Source: Ceriagrion tenellum (taxonomy: Eukaryota; Arthropoda; Insecta; Odonata; Coenagrionidae). Taken from it: a stretch of DNA of 64,000 nt. Below the pieces are notes generated by a model. That model had not been told where the DNA came from. It saw nothing but the letters and a program-made list of their open reading frames with translations, and ran no database searches. The stretch is taken from contig OY720636.1 of the NCBI GenBank assembly GCA_963169105.1, positions 81,518,123 to 81,582,122 on the forward strand. The letters run 5' to 3'. The position numbers were made by a program, and so were the translations under genes. Below are positions 59,461 through 64,000 of this stretch, in pieces; within the stretch, counting starts at the first letter, position 1, and each line of letters begins with the position of its first letter.

Positions 59461-60254
59461 TGATAGACCTAGAACGGAATGTATGGAGCAAGTTATGAAG
59501 AATGATAAAACGAAAAACTAGGATGAAAAGAACGGCCAACTAAGACGAAATAGGAGTGGAGAGACGTAGAAAATCAGTCTTCGGAATGATTACAGCTAGC
59601 GATAATGAGAGGTCGTTGGAACGGGTTAAGGGAAAAATCAAATTTTTGCTCGGTCAAATTTTTGCTCATAGGTGTTACATAGCATTGGGTAAGAAGTCAC
59701 AATATAAAAGCAGTCCGACATCAATGAGACCCCTTTACCTCTTTGCATCACAAATTGCACGAACCTTGAGGGCGTTTCATTCCACCACCACGAGAGGAAG
59801 TAAAAGAAGCCATACCTGCAAAAGAGAAGACACTCATCAGTTTAATTCATCTTTTTCACCGCCATTCACATTAAAATATTATAGAAGATGCTGAAGAGAA
59901 CAAGCTGTATGCATAAACCAAACAATCCGGATCAAAGAAAAATTTGTCTCGAGAAGTTTTTCACAGTTTCGAGTACATACATGGTAGGTATTTCATTCAA
60001 AATCGTGTGCACTAATTTCATTTAACCAACTTTCTGCGAATATTTAATGAAACCTCTCGTAAATTTCGATGGAAACAAAATAAATGCTAACGTATATAGA
60101 TATCACTACGATTGATATTTAAATGGTAGAGAAATGTGACATCATCTTCACGAAAAACTTTGATGGATGAGATGTTCCGTTAAGTTTCTGGCATTCAGGT
60201 ACAACTGAAGCATGTAAACTTCGTGTGCTAGTGATATTTATTACGCCTGTGACG
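59461..60254. other. AT-rich intergenic DNA
   Basis: A 112-aa + frame (59556-59894) shows no motif. It contains a short direct step repeat (CAAATTTTTGCTCGGT then CAAATTTTTGCTCATA at 59640-59669). Confidence 0.4.
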
Positions 60255-60755
60255 CGGTTGTAATATTGAATAGTTTAATATCCGATTATAACTTCTAATT
60301 TTTTATAAACAATCGGTTTTGTCCACCTGTCCAAATCACTGGATGGTATTAAGTTTTTAATTGAGAATGCGAAAGTTAATTCAGCTTTGGAATTGTCTGT
60401 CAAATGGTATTCATTTTTGGATTTATCGAGGTTAACCGAAACGAACCGGGTATAATATCTGTTATTTATAAATGTCAGGCATTGATAGAATTTGCAGAAA
60501 AGAGAGTACTGCATTAATCAAGAAAGAAAAACATGTATTTATGCATTAATTAACAAAATATAAAGCCGGTTCGTATCGGTTAACCTCGACGAATCTAAAT
60601 CTGAATAAAAGTTGACAAACAAATCCAAAGCTGAATTAACTCTCATACTTAATTTAACACGTAATACTATCTGATGTTTAGGACAATCGGACAAAATCGG
60701 TCGTTTTAAAAAATTGTAAGTTATACTAAGATTTGAAATATTACACCCGCAAGTT
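60255..60755. mobile_element. 500-bp imperfect palindromic element
   Basis: The left arm (about 60255-60480) and right arm (about 60530-60755) are diverged inverted copies. Strong matches include GAGGTTAACCGAAACGAACC (60425-60444) against GGTTCGTATCGGTTAACCTC (60567-60586), GTTAATTCAGCTTTGGAAT against the complement near 60640, and CGGTTTTGTCC against the complement of GGACAAAATCGG. Arms carry indels and point changes, so the element is old. The 79-aa minus frame (60275-60514) lies in one arm and is probably not coding. It fits a foldback-type element; the family is unknown. Confidence 0.75.
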
Positions 60756-61080
60756 TGATTGGTATAAAAATAATTTAGACCCTCTTAAAATTTAACTTGG
60801 GGGATGAAGCCACCCGTTTCACTTTCATAGTTAACCTACCTGACCATGCGATAATGCCAAATCCCAAAGGAGAGAACAAAGGGCGAGTAAAAGTTAAAAC
60901 GTAGTTACAAAAACTCGATTTAAAACAGTTTCAAAGGACGAGACTTGGCAAAGAGAATTCGTGGTAATGGTAAAAAATCAATTACGCTATTTATTAAACT
61001 GTCCGAGCACCGATGAAATTCCACCTCTATCGATGTACTGTCACTCTCACAGCCGCGTACGCTCTAGAGGCGGTCGGTCC
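60756..61080. other. AT-rich spacer
   Basis: No recognisable feature. The first part of an 86-aa chance frame begins at 60961. Confidence 0.5.
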
Positions 61081-62010
61081 TCAGGAGTTTATAGAGAGGG
61101 GGTCCGAGATAGTTTGGATATGGGAAGTTGGTGGGGAGCGTGGCCGGGCGAAATGAGAAGGACGATAGCCTGCACGCTCGGTCGAACTAAGCCCACCCGC
61201 CTCTCTAAAGCCCTCAAGTAACCCCCAGGACCTCCCCTTACTCCTGGAATCGAGGGACGGGAGCAGGATTCGTTCCCGTCCCACACGACCACGCCAGAAA
61301 CACTCAGGCCACGACCGGCTATCCCTCCCGAAAAACCCACCCTCCCTCCCTCTCTTCCCGAAATATCAAGTTTCCAGCCCACCCTCCCCCGCACATACAT
61401 CCAATGGGCCGAGGCCGAACTCGCTCTGGATGGGCAGAGCAGGTGAACAGTTAAAAGGACGAAGAGAGAGAGAGAGAGATGGCGAGTAAGGATGGAGAGG
61501 AAAAAGGGAGAGTAATTTCGGGATCCCTTAACCCCGCCCGCGGAGCGAATAATTGCATTCGCGACGAGCGGGCTCGTGTGCGCGTGGCGACGCTCAGTTT
61601 TTTTCCACGCCACGCACTCTTGCGGAGGCGGACAGAACTACGGGATTTTTTTTCCCCCTCCCGTCCCGGCCCCGGCATTAAACCCGACCACTTCAGCCGC
61701 CCGCCCCTCTTATCCCTCTCCAACGTTCCGTCCACCGTACCAATATTTTCTATTATTGGCCCGGGAGAGCGAAAGGAGATAGATGGCTGTCGCTCGAGGG
61801 GCAGGAGGGGGGGAGGGTTTCGGGCGAGTGGTTGCGAGTACTCCGGACTCCGCCGCCCGCGGCACGCACACAGTCTCGCGCGATCTCATCGCTCGCCGTC
61901 CGACCGTGATGGCCACCCGTGATTTCATTTTTTTCGTGAAAGAGCGACGGGAGGATGAGAAATCATTTTTAGAACTGAATCACGGTACCTGAGGAGGAGA
62001 AGCGAAAGTG
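61081..62010. other. CpG-rich block, no gene
   Basis: GC-rich with many CpG and a (GA)n run at 61461-61480. Frames up to 174 aa (-) and 147 aa (+) are open in parallel on both strands, Arg/Ser/Pro-rich, without domains. The CpG density would suit a promoter-associated island, but no exon or core promoter is supported. Confidence 0.4.
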
Positions 62011-62399
62011 GAGCCAAAGGGAATCGGCAAAGAGAGAAGTCGAACGCTGAAATGAGGTTGTCTAAGAAGAGCCCCACGCATCCTCGCACAATTTACGGGA
62101 CGGACTCTTTCCGCAAAAGACTTTGATGATGAACGCCCAACACCGGAACTTAGTCACCGTATTAAAATACGCTTTTAATACTTTTCAACGCTAATGAATG
62201 CCTTGTGAATGCGGGCACATGTTCTGAAAAAACGGGTGTTGAGCATGTTGCGATTTTTTCTGAATAATAAGCTGAGGGAGCAGAAGTGTTCACCCTTTAG
62301 GCAGATATTAACAATTTAAGTCTTGCTTAAAACACACGGCTAGACATGTCCACTCAAAGTATTTACTTTCTGCATTAACTACATAGCCCATACTAATTT

Positions 62400-62870
62400 A
62401 TATAATATACTGCGATTGTGAAAACATTCGTGTGGAGTGTAACTTTCTATGGATCGAAAGCATGGGCCATTGAAAATGATGACCCAAAAAGACTAGAAGC
62501 CTTCCAAACCTGGTACTGGAGGAGGACGCTAAAGATAAAATGGACGGAAAAAATAAGAAATTATGAAGAGTATGGAAGAGTAGAAGAGAAAAATACCATC
62601 CGGAACACCATACAGAAAAGAAGAACCAGATGTATTGGACACACCCTGTGACACAATGGGTTTGTGAAGAGCGTAATTGAAGGCAAAATAGAGGGAAAGG
62701 TCCCCAGTGGAAGACTCAGGAATAAGTTCATGGACCAAATAAAAAGGAAATTACATAGGAAGAGACACCCACGAAGAAAGGGAGCTAGCATTAGACAGGG
62801 AAGGGTGGAGGGCTGCAGTCAACCAAACTTAGGATTGAGCAACCAATGGTTCTGAGATCGGTGCAACATA
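62400..62870 (+). pseudogene. LINE polyprotein C-terminal tail and 3' end
   Basis: The frame from 62418 reads KTFVWSVTFYGSKAWAI, then KRLEAFQTWYWRRTLKIKW, then IQKRRTRCIGHTL and a stop at 62649-62651. A second frame from 62664 continues VIEGKIEGKVPSGRLRNKF and MDQIKRK. This is the C-terminal tail of an arthropod LINE ORF2 (IKTYVWSVALYGSEAW, K-LEAFE-WCWRR-LKI-W, RRR--IGH, IEGK-EGK-GRGR-R). The nucleotide tail (GGTGGAGGGCTGCAGTCAACC region, 62805-62825) matches the minus-strand copy at 19711-19990. The RT domain is absent (5' truncation) and a stop breaks the frame. Confidence 0.85.
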
Positions 62871-62927
62871 TTGATGGCTAATCGCACGGCAATTTAAGTT
62901 ATAGTGAGTAATTTCATGCATACGTAC

Positions 62928-63960
62928 AGTTCCAAACCAGAGTGAATTACCAATACGTCATTAATTTATGAACGTATGTCCCTTTTTTATGTTCCAACTG
63001 GTTTTGTCATTTTTACTCGGAGCAAAGACTTCGAGTCCATTAGGTCCTCGAGTCCTTCGGTAATCTTCAAAATGAAAAGCCAATTTGAAAAGCGATGTGG
63101 GCAACATCTATACGCCAATAACCTTTCCAAATATCCTGTTCTGTTCTTCGCGTTCCAGTACTCAAACTTGAAACCATCACTAAAGGAGATTATGAATTTT
63201 TACACGAATTGATATCAATCCTTCTGCCTGGCGAAAAAAGCGACTTTAATAAAAGAGAAAACTGTGGAATTATTTTCCAGGAATTTCAATGATGAAATGA
63301 GATTGGAGATGAAAAAAGCGACAAATAATAGTATCTCGATATCGGAATTGAATTTCGATGCGGGGATTTTTGCCGAAGCTACTCCAAGAAATTTTATTGG
63401 TTCCTACACGGAATCAATCATATTCCGAAGATGCACCCGGAAAATTAAGGCAGAGCTGACTCAGTGAAGACCTTCACTGTTCATTTACTTATCAAAAGAG
63501 GCTTAATATGAAAGTAACTTTAGTGAAGTCTCAAAATAAAATAACGAAGATGGGAGGCATTTGTTATGAGATAAATGCTATTTGGAAATACCTATAAAAA
63601 TTGAGCCTTGGCAGCTATCTCTTCATAATTGAACCTTAAAGCTGATATTCTCAAAACAAAACGTTTTCTTAGCGAAGAAATGTTTAGTACATTCTATATC
63701 AAGTTACAGAGAATTAGAAGTACATTATAGTTCAATAATTTTCTTCTAAGAGTGGATTAGAAAGAGCCGTGGAGAACATAACAAGAAGTATGAAAAGGTT
63801 GCAGGCGTATAGATGTTGCACACGTTTTTCAAGGTGGCTTTTCATTGTGAAGATAGGCAGTTTTTGCTCCAAGTAAAAATGATAAAGCCAGTTGGAACTT
63901 AAAAAGAAACATACGGTCATACATTAATGAAGAAATGGTAATTTACGCAGGTTTAAAACT
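62928..63960. mobile_element. Large inverted repeat, ~240-bp arms
   Basis: The left arm (about 62928-63190) and right arm (about 63725-63960) match in inverse: CATTAATTTATGAACGTATG against the complement of CATACGGTCATACATTAATG; GTTCCAACTGG-TTT-TCATTTTTAC; then AAAATGAAAAGCCA--TTGAAAA-CG and GCAACATCTATACGCC. In both arms the outward-to-inward reading encodes a related short peptide (MKS--EKR--QHLYA-NL), seen at 63072 on + and on the minus frame 63732-63920. Between the arms lies about 530 bp of AT-rich DNA with a 67-aa frame (63264-63467) of unknown identity. It is either a long-TIR DNA element or two old copies of one repeat in opposite orientation. Confidence 0.7.
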
Positions 63961-64000
63961 TGGAACATTGTTTACTGACGTAGAGAAAAAACGCTTCGTG

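Overview
This window looks like nuclear DNA of an arthropod, probably an insect or a relative with a large, repeat-rich genome. The evidence is indirect: degraded LINE endonuclease/reverse-transcriptase tails of a type common in arthropods, a hAT transposase remnant, tRNA-derived SINE fragments, several non-autonomous inverted-repeat elements, and no dense packing of long ORFs. The species cannot be named from this sequence. I found no convincing host protein-coding gene, no canonical tRNA or rRNA gene, no CRISPR array and no prokaryotic operon. The window reads as intergenic or long-intron DNA.

Composition alternates on a 0.5-2 kb scale. AT-rich stretches hold most of the transposon remnants. 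GC-richer stretches are often extremely purine-rich on the + strand (for example 1-860, 1641-2090, 8500-9200, 17200-17620, 21720-22100, 40600-40900, 43940-44550). Most long ORFs are a by-product of these: the strand opposite a GA-rich tract reads as Pro/Ser/Leu-rich protein with few stops. CpG-rich patches occur near 8.3, 20.5, 25, 29, 51 and 61.5 kb.

Recognisable mobile DNA from left to right: SINE (2815-3112, -); long foldback element (11558-11794); SINE (15780-15960, -); MITE with 26-bp terminal inverted repeats and possible TTA target duplication (18691-19150); LINE 3' end (19711-19990, -); hAT transposase C-terminus (23670-23960, +); dispersed repeat family with copies at 32751-32876 (-), 56306-56406 (+) and 56429-56490 (+); LINE tail (34590-35030, +); LINE RT fragment plus tail embedded in shuffled duplications (36741-37960); tandem duplications (40931-41451, 41734-42021, 46648-47227); a repeat with a 67-bp minisatellite (42106-42850); a 174-bp TA-flanked MITE (45678-45851); SINE head (51402-51580); LINE 3' end (62400-62870) of the same family as the one at 19.7 kb; and two large inverted repeats (60255-60755 and 62928-63960).

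The most unusual signals are structural, not coding: a run of five back-to-back hairpins at 56724-56818, a TATA-box/hammerhead-like/splice-donor-like module at 53191-53292, a 192-bp foldback at 54821-55012, and a near loop-free 78-bp hairpin flanked by a 12-bp direct repeat at 52871-53016. None shows signs of forming a multi-gene system.
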